Assembly (NCBI GenBank): GCA_021776925.1
Contig: JAJFFB010000128.1
Coordinates: 1-48,215 of the forward strand
From: Planctomycetota bacterium
Lineage (GTDB): Bacteria > Planctomycetota > UBA1135
DNA: 48,215 nt
Direction: 5' to 3'
This document shows, piece after piece, positions 33,044 to 42,572 of this stretch. The position numbers and the translations under genes were made by a program. Under the pieces are notes generated by a model, which saw only the letters and a program-made list of their open reading frames with translations, was not told the DNA's origin and did not search any database. Each line of letters starts with the position of its first letter. Position 1 is the first letter of the stretch.

Positions 33044-35581
33044 TTAGCGCCCGCCCTGTTGGCGCACCTCGTGCAGAGTCGCAGAGGAGACCAAGGTCGG
33101 ATTCTCGGTCCAACGGCTGCGGATGTAGGTCAGCACCGCGGCCAGGTCTTCGTCCGGCAGGTGCGCCCAACCCGGCATCGCCAGATCCCACTCCGTGCCG
33201 GCGACCTGGATCTTGCCACTGAGACCAAAGAGCGCGATCTCGGCGAGGCGGCGATCGCTCTCCTGCAGCCATTCGGAAGCCTCGAAGGGGGGGGCGAGAC
33301 CGGGCAGACCGCCGCCGTCGGGCTGGTGGCAGGCGCCGCACGAGATCGCGTAGACCTCGGCGCCGCGCTGGATCGCCCGCTGATGCGCGCTGCTCAGGTC
33401 CACCGCCAGCGGCGCGGCCGGCGCTGCCGCCCAGTCGACGCGTTCGTTCAGATACTCAGCCGCCTGGCGGTCGCTGCTGTGATCGACGCCAAGCAGCACG
33501 GCCAGCCCGACGGGTGAGGCCCGCGCGAAGCGGTACCTGGCATTGCCGCCTTTCTGCGGCAAGCCCTTGCCCAGGCCTTGCAGCAGGGCCTCGCGCGGCC
33601 AGCCCTGGCCGATGCTCGCGGCCAGGTTGAGACAACGCGCCAGGTCGTCGGCATCGGCCGCGCGCGCGACGCAGCGCGCCAGTTCGTGGACCCATTGGCG
33701 GCGCCATTCCTCGGTGCCACTCCAATTGTTGGCCACACCCGGGGCGAGCTGCAGCGAGAGGGCATCGGCTTCGCGACGGTGCAGTCCGCTGACCGCACCG
33801 CTGCGCAGGATCGGGTCCTCGCCGTGCAGGTCGACCAACTCGAGCAGCAGAGCCAGGGCCGCCGGGGTGGGACACTCGCCCAGGCTCAGCGCCATCTGCC
33901 AGCGCACCTCGCGCGGCGCCTCGGGGAGCCGCGCGCGCAAGGCGCTGAGCACCCGCGGATCGGAAAGGAAGGGCTCGGCCAGGCGCAGCAGCTGCGCCCA
34001 CAGCTTGGCATCGCTCTCGATGCGCAGGCGCTCGGCGAGGAGGACCGAGTCGAGCGCGTCCCATTCCTCGAGGGTCCACAGCGCGTGGGCACGGGCGCGC
34101 GCTTCGCTTGGCGTCGTGGCCGCCGCCGCGCGCGCGCGCACGCTGCCGGGAGCGGCCAAAGTGCCGCGCACGATCTGGCGCAGACGCGCCTCAAATCCTG
34201 GTAGAGGGCCGCTTTCGCACAACAGACGCTGTGCCTGGAAGCGGTTCCAGGAATTGGGCTGGTAGAACTGTTGCAGCAGGGCGGCGGGCGGCAAGCTGCG
34301 CAGGTCGGTGACCCCGGTGGCTTTCCCTTCGCTGGATTCGGCGACCACGCGCCAGATGCGGCCGAGACCCGCTGGCTGATCCAGGCCGCGCTCTTCGACC
34401 TGACGGCGCAAGAAACTGGTCATGAAGACGCGGTGCTGAAGAATGCCGCGATAGAGGTCGACGACGTAGAGCGCGCCGTCGGGGCCTACCGATAGATTCA
34501 CCGGGCGGAAGCGCTCGTCGGTCGAAGTCAGGAACTCGAGTTGCTGCTCGCGATAGGCGCTGACGCCGTGCGGGCGGCCGTCGTTTTCACTCATGCGGTT
34601 CTGCCGCACCAGGTTGGCGCACGGTTCGCAACTGAACAGCGTGCCGCGGTCGGAGGCTTCAAGCAGCGTGCCGGTAAACCACAGCGGACCGCAGGCGCCG
34701 GTGTAATTCTTCAAGCGGCCGTCGGCGCGCAGGGTGTTCTTCTGGTAGCCGCGGTTGACGCCGGTGTTGAGGCGCGCCGGGAACACCTCGTTGCCGTCGA
34801 CCAGACGCGCGTTGCCACCCTGCGCGCGGCCGTGGCTGGGATTGCGCACCAGGTAGTGCGGCGGCACCAGATTGCCGTGCACCGTCGACGAGTTGTAGTT
34901 GAAGGCCAGGCGGCCCCAGTCGTCTTGGCTCAGGCCCCACTGGCCGCCGCTGGCGCAGGGCTGGATCTGCCAGCCGCCGTCGCGCAGACGGTAGCGCTTG
35001 CCGTGGTTGGCCAGGTAGATCCAATTGTCCAGCCCCAGGGTCAGGCCATTGGCGGCGTGCTCGGGGTTGTGCAGCCCGGCCTGGATGCCGCCGTCGATGA
35101 CCTCGCGGTGGTCGGCACGACCGTCGCCGTCGAGGTCCTGCAGGAAGACGATTTCGGGCGGCAGCACCGCCACTACGCCGCCGGGCACCAGGCACACCGC
35201 GCGCGGCAACACCTGGTGCTCGAGGAAGTCCGTGCGTTGATCGAATACGCCGTCGCCGTCGAGGTCGCTGAGCACCGCGATCGCGCACGCCGGTTCGAGT
35301 TCTCCGCGGCCGTCGGCATCGAGCATCAGCTGGGTCATTTCGACCACCCATAGGCGCCCGCGCGCGTCCCACGCGATCGCCACCGGATCGTTGACCAGCG
35401 GTTCGGCCGCGGCGAGCTCGATGCGGTAGCCCGGTGGCAGCTGAAAGGTGCGCAGCTCCTGTTCGGGAGTCAGCGCCGGCGCCGCCGGCACGTCGAAGTT
35501 GCGGTCGACCGGCGGCTGCTCCTCGCCGGCCTTGTCGCCGGCCTGGGCGAGTAGGCTGAGGAGAAAAGCGTAAGCAATCAA
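33044..35581 (-). CDS. PVC-type haem-binding (CxxCH) membrane-bound dehydrogenase-like protein
   Basis: The frame extends to 35686, but a TTG at 35581 gives a signal peptide (IAYAFLLSLLAQA) and overlaps the preceding gene's TGA as TTGA, with GGAG upstream. The product is 845 residues. It opens with the PVC family block (FQLPPGYRIELAAAEPLV, DPVAIAWDARGRLWVVEM) forming a beta-propeller domain similar to glucose/sorbosone dehydrogenases, followed by HEAT-like helical repeats. A C-terminal cytochrome c domain has CGACH at 748-752 and a candidate Met802 ligand. These proteins are thought to oxidise sugars or polyols with a haem acceptor. The substrate is unknown. It runs as a pair with the metallophosphoesterase gene. 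Confidence 0.9.
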   Translation of the reverse strand: MIAYAFLLSLLAQAGDKAGEEQPPVDRNFDVPAAPALTPEQELRTFQLPPGYRIELAAAEPLVNDPVAIAWDARGRLWVVEMTQLMLDADGRGELEPACAIAVLSDLDGDGVFDQRTDFLEHQVLPRAVCLVPGGVVAVLPPEIVFLQDLDGDGRADHREVIDGGIQAGLHNPEHAANGLTLGLDNWIYLANHGKRYRLRDGGWQIQPCASGGQWGLSQDDWGRLAFNYNSSTVHGNLVPPHYLVRNPSHGRAQGGNARLVDGNEVFPARLNTGVNRGYQKNTLRADGRLKNYTGACGPLWFTGTLLEASDRGTLFSCEPCANLVRQNRMSENDGRPHGVSAYREQQLEFLTSTDERFRPVNLSVGPDGALYVVDLYRGILQHRVFMTSFLRRQVEERGLDQPAGLGRIWRVVAESSEGKATGVTDLRSLPPAALLQQFYQPNSWNRFQAQRLLCESGPLPGFEARLRQIVRGTLAAPGSVRARAAAATTPSEARARAHALWTLEEWDALDSVLLAERLRIESDAKLWAQLLRLAEPFLSDPRVLSALRARLPEAPREVRWQMALSLGECPTPAALALLLELVDLHGEDPILRSGAVSGLHRREADALSLQLAPGVANNWSGTEEWRRQWVHELARCVARAADADDLARCLNLAASIGQGWPREALLQGLGKGLPQKGGNARYRFARASPVGLAVLLGVDHSSDRQAAEYLNERVDWAAAPAAPLAVDLSSAHQRAIQRGAEVYAISCGACHQPDGGGLPGLAPPFEASEWLQESDRRLAEIALFGLSGKIQVAGTEWDLAMPGWAHLPDEDLAAVLTYIRSRWTENPTLVSSATLHEVRQQGGR

Positions 35582-37584
35582 CGCCGGATCTCCGGCTTGC
35601 CGATGGTTCGCGGGTGCACGCCACCGGGTGCCGAGTTGAACAGCCACGGTCCGCTGAGGGCGTCCATGTGCAGCATCAGCACGCATTCGTCATCGTCCGC
35701 CAATCGTTTCTTGGGGCGGAAGGACTCGCCGCTGTAGCGGGCGCCGCGCGAGATGCGCACCTCATCGAGCGCACCGGCGAACCAGGCGGTGGGACGGCCG
35801 CGGCCGTCGACATCGGCGCCCAGGTACAGCGGCAGCGTGTTGGTCTTGCGCTTGCCTTTGGCGGGCACCGCGGCGAGGCGTTTGCCGTCGAGGTAGAGAC
35901 GCAACTCGGCGCCGTCCCAGACGCCGGCGATGTGATACCAGCGCCCCTTCTTGAGCGCGCCTTCGGGGCCGCGCGCAGCGACGTAGCGGCCACCAAGATT
36001 GAGGAGGAATTCGGGCGTGCCGTGGTTGAGGAAGAAACCGAATTCCGAACCCTCGGTCTTGTTGATCAAGCCCTGGCGTTCGGCGAAGGCGTCGGCACGG
36101 AACCAGGCCTCGACACTGAAGGGCCCGGCCGGCAAGGAAAGTTCTTCGCTGCGCAGGCGCACGCCGTCGTCGCGTCCGTCAAGCTGCAGCCAGCTGCGCG
36201 CGCTGCTTGCCGCGGGCGCCGGCAGCACACTGGTAGTGGTCGGGATCTCACTGCGCCGCTCCGGCAGCGGCACGCGCAGATCCGGAGCGAGGTAGTCCGC
36301 CTGCAGCCGCAGATGGGGCAATTGGAAGGCGGCATCGAGCGGGTCGGCGATGCGGCGCACGGCGAAATCGACCACCACCTCCTGGCCGGCGGCGAGCTGG
36401 CCGTGGCGGTGATCGGGCTCGACGTACCAGCGTGGGTCGCTGCAGTCGTCGCTGAGGGTCCAGTCCACCGCGTGCGAGGAGGGGTTGATCAACTTGACGC
36501 GCACTTTGCCGCGCGCGCCGAAATCCTTGTCGATGCGCACCCGGCCGTCATAGCGCGGGCGGAAACGGTCGGCCAGCAAGCGGCTCTCGGAAGTGACCTG
36601 CAGGCTGACGCTGCGCGGGTTGGCGACCTGTCCCACCGGCAGCGAAACCATGTCGATGCCACTGTCGCGCACCGTGACCAGGTTGTAGTGATGCAGGTAC
36701 CCGGCCGCGGGAATGTCCCCGGGCTGGCTGCCACCGGTGGTGGCGAGCGTCAGATACTCGATGCCGTCGCGCAGACCGGAATAGGTCATGCGGTGGATGT
36801 GGCCGGCAAACACCGCGCGCACCTTGCCCGACTGCGCCAGCGCCTGGTGCACCTTCTCCCAGTCGGTGCCGTATTTGCCGCCCAGCCAGCGCGGATGATG
36901 CACGAAGACGAAAATGTGGCGCGCGTTCTGGGTCTGCTCCAGGGTCTGCTGCAGCCATTGAAACTGCCGCGGGCTCATGCGCTGGCTGGCGGTCTGGTTG
37001 AAATCGCGCACGCCGGTGGCGGGGTCGGCTTCGTCGCTGTGCAGGACGATGAACCAGCAGTCCTTGTGCTCAAAGGCGTACCACAACGGGCCGAAGTTCT
37101 TCTCGAAGTCGGACTCGTGCTCTTCGGGCGGGCGCCCCGCGCCACGCCAATAGATGTCGTGGTTGCCGGCCACCGGAAACCACGGACTGCGTAGATGGTT
37201 CATAGTACGGCTGAACTCGGCGGCCTGCGGCAGCCATTCGCGCCGCGTGTTGTAGCCCTGCACCAGGTCGCCCACGGTCATGACCAGGTCGGGGCCGATC
37301 CAGTTGACCTCGCGCACCGCCTGCGCCAGGATCTGCACTCCGGCCGGGGTGCCACCGGTGCGGTCGCCGAAGACGACGAAACTGAAGGCCTCTTCTTCAT
37401 CGGGAAGCTCGAGCTGGATCGGGCTTTCGCGATCGGTGAGGAAGCGCTCGCCGGAATGATGCGGGTGCTCTTGCGCGTGGTCGGTGGCTCCGCCTTGCGC
37501 GTCGCGGGATTCCTGTGCGTCGAGGGGCACCGCAAACAGCAGCGCGGCGGCCGAGCAGAGCAACATGCCGGGGAATGCAAGCAT
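35578..37584 (-). CDS. Exported metallophosphoesterase with C-terminal LamG domain
   Basis: The 668-residue product has a signal peptide (MLLCSAAALLFAVPLDAQ) and a calcineurin-like phosphoesterase core: FGDRTG at 72-77, GDLVQG at 105-110, GNHD at 140-143, VHHP at 228-231 and GHIH at 261-264. The usual His in motif I (DxH) is replaced, giving DRT, as in some purple-acid-phosphatase-like subfamilies. The last 200 residues are a LamG/concanavalin jellyroll (FSVEAWFRADAFAERQGLIN, WYHIAGVWDGAELRLYLDGK, FAGALDEVRISRGARYSGE). It probably cleaves a phosphoester outside the cytoplasm while binding glycan or protein. The TTGA overlap links it to the downstream PVC gene. Confidence 0.9.
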   Translation of the reverse strand: MLAFPGMLLCSAAALLFAVPLDAQESRDAQGGATDHAQEHPHHSGERFLTDRESPIQLELPDEEEAFSFVVFGDRTGGTPAGVQILAQAVREVNWIGPDLVMTVGDLVQGYNTRREWLPQAAEFSRTMNHLRSPWFPVAGNHDIYWRGAGRPPEEHESDFEKNFGPLWYAFEHKDCWFIVLHSDEADPATGVRDFNQTASQRMSPRQFQWLQQTLEQTQNARHIFVFVHHPRWLGGKYGTDWEKVHQALAQSGKVRAVFAGHIHRMTYSGLRDGIEYLTLATTGGSQPGDIPAAGYLHHYNLVTVRDSGIDMVSLPVGQVANPRSVSLQVTSESRLLADRFRPRYDGRVRIDKDFGARGKVRVKLINPSSHAVDWTLSDDCSDPRWYVEPDHRHGQLAAGQEVVVDFAVRRIADPLDAAFQLPHLRLQADYLAPDLRVPLPERRSEIPTTTSVLPAPAASSARSWLQLDGRDDGVRLRSEELSLPAGPFSVEAWFRADAFAERQGLINKTEGSEFGFFLNHGTPEFLLNLGGRYVAARGPEGALKKGRWYHIAGVWDGAELRLYLDGKRLAAVPAKGKRKTNTLPLYLGADVDGRGRPTAWFAGALDEVRISRGARYSGESFRPKKRLADDDECVLMLHMDALSGPWLFNSAPGGVHPRTIGKPEIRR

Positions 37585-37678
37585 GCTGCGAGCTTAGCCG
37601 TATTCCGCGCCGGTGGCGGGATCGAGAGCCGAGCAATCCACAAAGATTGCGCCGAACATGTTGTAACCTGACCGGGTC

Positions 37679-39412
37679 ATGATCTCGATCGCCCTGACTT
37701 CGTTGGCGTTGCTCACGCCTTGGGCGACGCAGGCCCCACCGCCGGATGCCGGGCCGCGAATCATCGCGCTGGGTGATTCCACCACCGCGCCGCGCGCCAG
37801 CGTGGAACGCGTCTGGAGCGAACGTCTGCAGGATTTATTGGGCGATGAATTTCAAGGGGTGCAAGTGCTCAATCGCGGCGTCGGCGGAGACACCACGGTG
37901 CGTGCAGCAAGGCGCCTGCATCGCGACGTGCTCGCCGAGAATCCGGATCTGGTGATCATCCAGTTCGGCATCAACGACGGCGCGATCGACGCCGACCAGG
38001 GCAAGACGCAGCCGCGCGTCGCTCTTGACCTCTACCGCGACCATCTGCAGTGGATGATCCAGAACTGCCTGGGGATGGGTGCCGAGGTCGTGCTGATGAC
38101 CCCGAACCCGGTGGTTGCCTCCGGCATACGCAAATTGGGTTACGCCGACACCGTGCGCGAGGTGGCGGCCCAGTACAGGCTACGGCTGGTCGACGTCGAA
38201 CGACTCTTCCATCGGAAACCAGATTTCGATCAACTCCTGCTCGACGGAATGCACCCGAGCGACCTCGGTCACGCGCCCATTGCCGAGGCTCTTGCGGTGG
38301 AAGTCGGGCGTGCCTTGCGCGCACGGCGCCCAGAAGTCGAGGCCGCCCCTCTCGCTGCCGGGTACACCCTGCCCACTCTCGACCTCGCCGCGGAGACCGC
38401 CCGCCAGATCGTGGTCGATCGCGAGGCCGGCCAGTACCTGGGGCATCCGTCGACGGTGCTGCTCGAGGACGGGCGCACCATGTTCTGCGTCTATCCCAAA
38501 GGCCACGGCCGCGGCGGCCTGGTGATGAAACGTAGCGACGACGCCGGGCTGAGCTGGAGCGAGCGTCTGCCGCTGCCCGACAACTGGACCACCAGCAAGG
38601 AGGTGCCGACCATCCACCGCGTCATCGACGCCAAGGGAATCCGCCGCCTGATCGTGTGGAGCGGCCTGTACCCGGCGCGCCTGGCGGTCAGCGAGGACGA
38701 CGGCGCGCATTGGAGCCCGTTGAAGCCGGTCGGCGCGTGGGGCGGCATCGTCGTCATGGGCGACGTCGAACGGCTCAAGGATGGCCGCTACATGGCGCTG
38801 TTCCACGACGACGGCCGCTTTATCCAAGAGGGCGGCAGCGGCGGCCCGCGGCGTTTCTACGTCTACAAGACGCTGTCCCGCGACGGCGGCCTGAGCTGGA
38901 GCCGGCCGGTGGTGATCGCGCACCGCCCCGACGTGCACCTATGCGAGCCCGGCATCGTGCGCAGCCCCGACGGCGGCAAGCTCGCCGTTTTGCTGCGCGA
39001 GAACAGCCGTCAGCGCAACTCCTTCATCATCTTCACCGAGGACGAAGGCCGCAGCTGGAGTGCTCCGCGCGAACTGCCCGCAGCCCTGACCGGCGATCGT
39101 CACACAGGGCGTTACGCCGCCGACGGCCGCCTGTTCATTTCCTTCCGCGACACCACCCGCGAATCGGTAACCCAAGGCGACTGGGTGGCCTGGGTGGGGC
39201 ATTTCGCCGACCTCGAGAACGGCACCGAGGGCCAGTACCGGGTGCGGCTGATGGACAACCACCACCGCTGGGACTGCGCCTATCCAGCCCTCGAAGTGCT
39301 CGCCGACGACACCATCGTCGCCACCACCTACGGACACTGGACCGCCGGCGAGCAGCCCTACATCGTGTCGCTACGCCTCAAGCTGGCGGAGCTGGATCGG
39401 ATGCTGGACTAG
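37679..39412 (+). CDS. SGNH/GDSL hydrolase fused to sialidase-like BNR propeller
   Basis: The 577-residue protein has a short signal peptide. An SGNH esterase domain (about 25-215) follows, with block I GDST (Ser34), block II GVGGDT, block III GIND (Asn99) and block V DGMHPSDLGH (Asp189, His192), so the catalytic triad is intact. Residues about 250-575 form a sialidase-type propeller with Asp boxes (SDDAGLSWS, SEDDGAHWS, SRDGGLSWS, TEDEGRSWS). It could deacetylate and cleave the same glycan, for example an acetylated sialic acid or sulfated polymer. The sialidase arginine triad and Tyr/Glu nucleophile were not confirmed, so hydrolase activity in the second half is uncertain. It is divergent from the metallophosphoesterase. 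Confidence 0.85.
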   Translation: MISIALTSLALLTPWATQAPPPDAGPRIIALGDSTTAPRASVERVWSERLQDLLGDEFQGVQVLNRGVGGDTTVRAARRLHRDVLAENPDLVIIQFGINDGAIDADQGKTQPRVALDLYRDHLQWMIQNCLGMGAEVVLMTPNPVVASGIRKLGYADTVREVAAQYRLRLVDVERLFHRKPDFDQLLLDGMHPSDLGHAPIAEALAVEVGRALRARRPEVEAAPLAAGYTLPTLDLAAETARQIVVDREAGQYLGHPSTVLLEDGRTMFCVYPKGHGRGGLVMKRSDDAGLSWSERLPLPDNWTTSKEVPTIHRVIDAKGIRRLIVWSGLYPARLAVSEDDGAHWSPLKPVGAWGGIVVMGDVERLKDGRYMALFHDDGRFIQEGGSGGPRRFYVYKTLSRDGGLSWSRPVVIAHRPDVHLCEPGIVRSPDGGKLAVLLRENSRQRNSFIIFTEDEGRSWSAPRELPAALTGDRHTGRYAADGRLFISFRDTTRESVTQGDWVAWVGHFADLENGTEGQYRVRLMDNHHRWDCAYPALEVLADDTIVATTYGHWTAGEQPYIVSLRLKLAELDRMLD

Positions 39413-39437
39413 AGTCGCCGTAGTGGGCGGTTGGTTT

Positions 39438-41552
39438 TCAAGCCTCTTGGGTTTCTTCAGGGAGGGTCTCGAACTCGAGGACCTCGATGTCATTTTCAAC
39501 CGGAAGCTCGAGCATCGAGGGGTTGGTGTCGCCGTAGCGCTGGGTGAGTTCCTCGAGCTGCGCCGAGGTGGTGGTTACCGCCTGCTCCAGTTGTTCGACG
39601 CTGCGGCTGAGGTCGGCGACCTGTTCGAGTTCGCTCTGCACCGAGCTCAATTCGCTGCGGCTGGTCGCGGCTGCGCTTTCGATCGCGCCGAGCACGCCCT
39701 TGACTAGGTGGTGGGCGTAGGACTGGGCGATCCACTGGGCCAGGCGCTCGGAGGTGCGCGGGAAGAAATCGTGCACGAAGTCGGTGGTTTCGCCCTGCAT
39801 GAAGCGGCGGCCGGCTTCGCCGAGGCGCTTCTGCTTGGCCACCCGGTTGAGCTTGTTGCTGCCCTTGGGTCCGAACATGCGCTCGCGCACCTTGTCCTGG
39901 CCGCGGAACATCACCCAGTCCCAGAAACCCTTGCGTACCGGGGTGGGGCGCTTGTGCAGCGGCAGGGTGGCGTGCTCGATCGCCTGGCTGGCGTCGATCT
40001 CGTCGACCGCGGCCTTGGCCAGGGCCTTCAGGTCGATGCCGGAGGCGGCGGCCTGGGCCAGAATCGCGTCGGGCACCGGCACCCCAGGCGCCTGCTGGTG
40101 GTTCGAGCGGCGCAGGCCGGCCATCATGCTTGAGATCAGCTCCTGCTGGCAGGTGCGCAGGACGCCTGGAATCGCGTCTTCTTCAAGGGTTTTGAGGCTG
40201 CTGTCCTGCTCGAACCACTGCGCCACTTCGCCGGCGAGGCTGCGCACGGTGCAGTCGGGCAGGTCGGTCTCGCTGCTCGAAGCGGCGTCTTCGAGGCGGT
40301 GGTCGAGGCCGCCGAAAGCGTCGGCCCACGGGTGGGTGAGCAATTGCTCCAACCGGCTCTGCCGTGCCTGGGCGGCGTCGCGGCGCTGCTCGAGTTCGGC
40401 GACGTGTTGTTGCAGATCCTGCACCGAATCATCGTGCAGATGGACGCCGATCTGTTCGACCAGATTGCGCGCGTGGCGCAGGCTGTCGCCGAGGAAGGCG
40501 GCGAGGTAGTCGCTCGAGTTGAGGTACTCGGTCAGGTCGCCGAGGAAGCCTTCGAAGTCGGCCTGGTTGCCCGGCGCGGCACTGTCGGGAGTTTCCGCAC
40601 TACTGCCGGGGCCGTCGATGCCGTCGCGCAGGCGGCGGCTGGCGGCGTTCATCAGGTCGGCGGGATAGATCTTGAGACGGCCTTCTTCGGCGGCGGTCTT
40701 GATCGGGCTGCTCATCGAAAGGTTTTCGAAGGCTTCGATGATGCGCAGCGGATCCTCGCTCTCGAGGCTCGGCACCAGGCTGCCGTCGGGGCGCAGGTCT
40801 TTCTTGGTGGTGTCGAGGTTGACCACCAGGAAGATGCGGCTGAACAGTTCCAGCAGCTGGTTGAACTCGTTGAAGACCTGCTCCAGGAACAGGTTGTCGG
40901 TCTTGACCACGAACACCGCGCACGCCGCCGAGTCGCGGAACTCGCGCGTCATGCGGTCGTAGCCGAACTTCATGCGCGTGTACAGGCCGGGGGTGTCGAC
41001 CAGGACCGTGCCCGAGGCGCCGAGATGGGGGGCGGGCACGCGCACGTCGAGGCGGCGGATCGCCTCGGGGTAGTGCACCGAGGGCTCGAAGTCGGCGCCG
41101 GTCTGCTCGATCTCGCGGATGCGCTCGGCGAGGTCGTTGTGCGCGCGGTTGATGTGCATGCGCAGCGCGGCCGGATCGTGCAGCGTTTCCTGCTGGCCGT
41201 TGTACTGGGTGAGCACGTACTCACGCTTTTCGGCGTGGGCGACGAAGACCATGCACGGATAGGCCGGCAGGGTGGTGACCTCGGACACGTAGGAGGTCGC
41301 CACCGCGTTCATCAGGGTCGACTTGCCCGATTTGAGCGGTCCGAAGATCAGCACGTAGGCCTGTTGTTCTTCGACCTTGTCGGCGAGCGCGCGCAACTGG
41401 TGGCGGCTCTCGCGCAGGCCCGGCAGCAGCTTGTGCACCGGCACCGTCGGGGGTGAACTGGAAAGGGAATCGGTGGAGGACTCGAGCGGGGTCAGCAGGG
41501 GACGGACGACCTCGCCAAATTCCTCACAGAAATGGCTGAGCAGGGTTCTCAC
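39438..41552 (-). CDS. Bacterial dynamin-like GTPase
   Basis: The 704-residue product has a GTG start at 41552. The GTPase domain contains a P-loop GPLKSGKST at 71-79, a G2-like Thr in EVTTLPAYP, G3 DTPG at 186-189 and a G4-like NLDT at 245-248 (instead of NKxD). Long helices follow, with a predicted coiled coil near the C-terminus (SRSVEQLEQAVTTTSAQLEEL). This is the layout of bacterial dynamin-like proteins, which bind and remodel membranes on GTP hydrolysis. No transmembrane paddle is obvious, but a hydrophobic/basic stretch near MFRGQDKVRERMFGPKG could contact lipid. It is a single gene with no dynamin partner beside it. Cellular role unknown. Confidence 0.88.
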   Translation of the reverse strand: MRTLLSHFCEEFGEVVRPLLTPLESSTDSLSSSPPTVPVHKLLPGLRESRHQLRALADKVEEQQAYVLIFGPLKSGKSTLMNAVATSYVSEVTTLPAYPCMVFVAHAEKREYVLTQYNGQQETLHDPAALRMHINRAHNDLAERIREIEQTGADFEPSVHYPEAIRRLDVRVPAPHLGASGTVLVDTPGLYTRMKFGYDRMTREFRDSAACAVFVVKTDNLFLEQVFNEFNQLLELFSRIFLVVNLDTTKKDLRPDGSLVPSLESEDPLRIIEAFENLSMSSPIKTAAEEGRLKIYPADLMNAASRRLRDGIDGPGSSAETPDSAAPGNQADFEGFLGDLTEYLNSSDYLAAFLGDSLRHARNLVEQIGVHLHDDSVQDLQQHVAELEQRRDAAQARQSRLEQLLTHPWADAFGGLDHRLEDAASSSETDLPDCTVRSLAGEVAQWFEQDSSLKTLEEDAIPGVLRTCQQELISSMMAGLRRSNHQQAPGVPVPDAILAQAAASGIDLKALAKAAVDEIDASQAIEHATLPLHKRPTPVRKGFWDWVMFRGQDKVRERMFGPKGSNKLNRVAKQKRLGEAGRRFMQGETTDFVHDFFPRTSERLAQWIAQSYAHHLVKGVLGAIESAAATSRSELSSVQSELEQVADLSRSVEQLEQAVTTTSAQLEELTQRYGDTNPSMLELPVENDIEVLEFETLPEETQEA

Positions 41553-41591
41553 GAGTCTAGAGTAACCCGCTTTTGCCGAGCCATCCAGGGG

Positions 41592-42509
41592 TCAGGCGCG
41601 CACCAGATTCGCTTCGAGCAAATTCTTGGTGGCGAGAATGCCCTGGTCCTCGGACAGCCCGCCGCCCTCGTATTCGATGCCGACGAAACCGGAGTAGCCG
41701 CTGTCGCGCACGATGCCGAGCATGCGTTTGTAATCGGTTCGTGTCTCAGCACCGCTGGCGTCGAAATCGTGGCTTTTGGCGCTGACCGCCTTGGCGTAGG
41801 GCATCAGTTCGGCGACCCCCTGATAGCGGTCGTACTCCTCAGTGCCGGAAATGCGGAAGTTGCCGAAATCCGGCAGGGTGCCGCAGTTGGGGTGCCCGAC
41901 CCGCTCCATGACCGCCGCCAGCCAGGCGCCGTTGGAGCTGTAGCCGCCGTGGTTTTCCACGATCACGCCGATGCCCAGGCGGTCGCCGTAGGCGTTGAGC
42001 TGGCTGAGGCCGTCGGCGGCCAGCTTCTGGGTTTCCTCGTAGGAGCCCGAGGACTGCGCGTTGACGCGGATCGAGTGGCAGCCGAGGGCGCGCGCCGCCT
42101 CGACCCAGCGGTAGTGGTTCTGCACCGCCTGCATGCGGCGGCCGGTGTCGGCGTCGCCGAGCGCGCCCTCGCCGTCGCACATGATCAGCAACGAGCGCAC
42201 CCCGGAGTCTTCGCAGCGCTGCTTCAGCTCGGCCAGGTAGGCCTGGTCGCGCGCCTTGTCCTTGAAGAAAGCGTTGACAAATTCAACCGCGCCGATGCCG
42301 TAGGAGCGCGCGCGCGCGGGGAAGTCGAGATTGGACATCTCGCCCTTCTGCAGCGTGCGGTGCAACGACCACTCGGCCAAGGAGATGCGCAACTCGCCGG
42401 GCCGTAGGCTGGTGCGACTGCCAGGCGCGGCGCAGCCACCAAAAAGGGCGGCTCCGCCCAGGCCGACGGCGCCGCCGGCGAGGGTGTGCAGGAAAGTGCG
42501 TCGGTCCAT
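41592..42509 (-). CDS. Exported xylose-isomerase-like TIM-barrel (sugar phosphate isomerase/epimerase family)
   Basis: The 305-residue protein begins with a twin-arginine signal ([19 protein letters not shown]) with a lipobox (FGGC), so it is probably a Tat-exported lipoprotein. The barrel fold of AP endonuclease family 2/xylose isomerase-like proteins is supported by [41 protein letters not shown] (metal-binding Glu) and [10 protein letters not shown] (metal-binding Glu). It probably isomerises or epimerises a sugar, or acts on a keto-sugar, at the envelope. In planctomycetes such proteins accompany DUF1080 and Gfo/Idh/MocA enzymes, as here a few genes away. Confidence 0.88.
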   Translation of the reverse strand: MDRRTFLHTLAGGAVGLGGAALFGGCAAPGSRTSLRPGELRISLAEWSLHRTLQKGEMSNLDFPARARSYGIGAVEFVNAFFKDKARDQAYLAELKQRCEDSGVRSLLIMCDGEGALGDADTGRRMQAVQNHYRWVEAARALGCHSIRVNAQSSGSYEETQKLAADGLSQLNAYGDRLGIGVIVENHGGYSSNGAWLAAVMERVGHPNCGTLPDFGNFRISGTEEYDRYQGVAELMPYAKAVSAKSHDFDASGAETRTDYKRMLGIVRDSGYSGFVGIEYEGGGLSEDQGILATKNLLEANLVRA

Positions 42510-42572
42510 CGCCAGGATCTTAGCGATCCTGGCGCGCCGGGGTGGCTCGGCGGCGTACCGTGTGGCGCCGGG

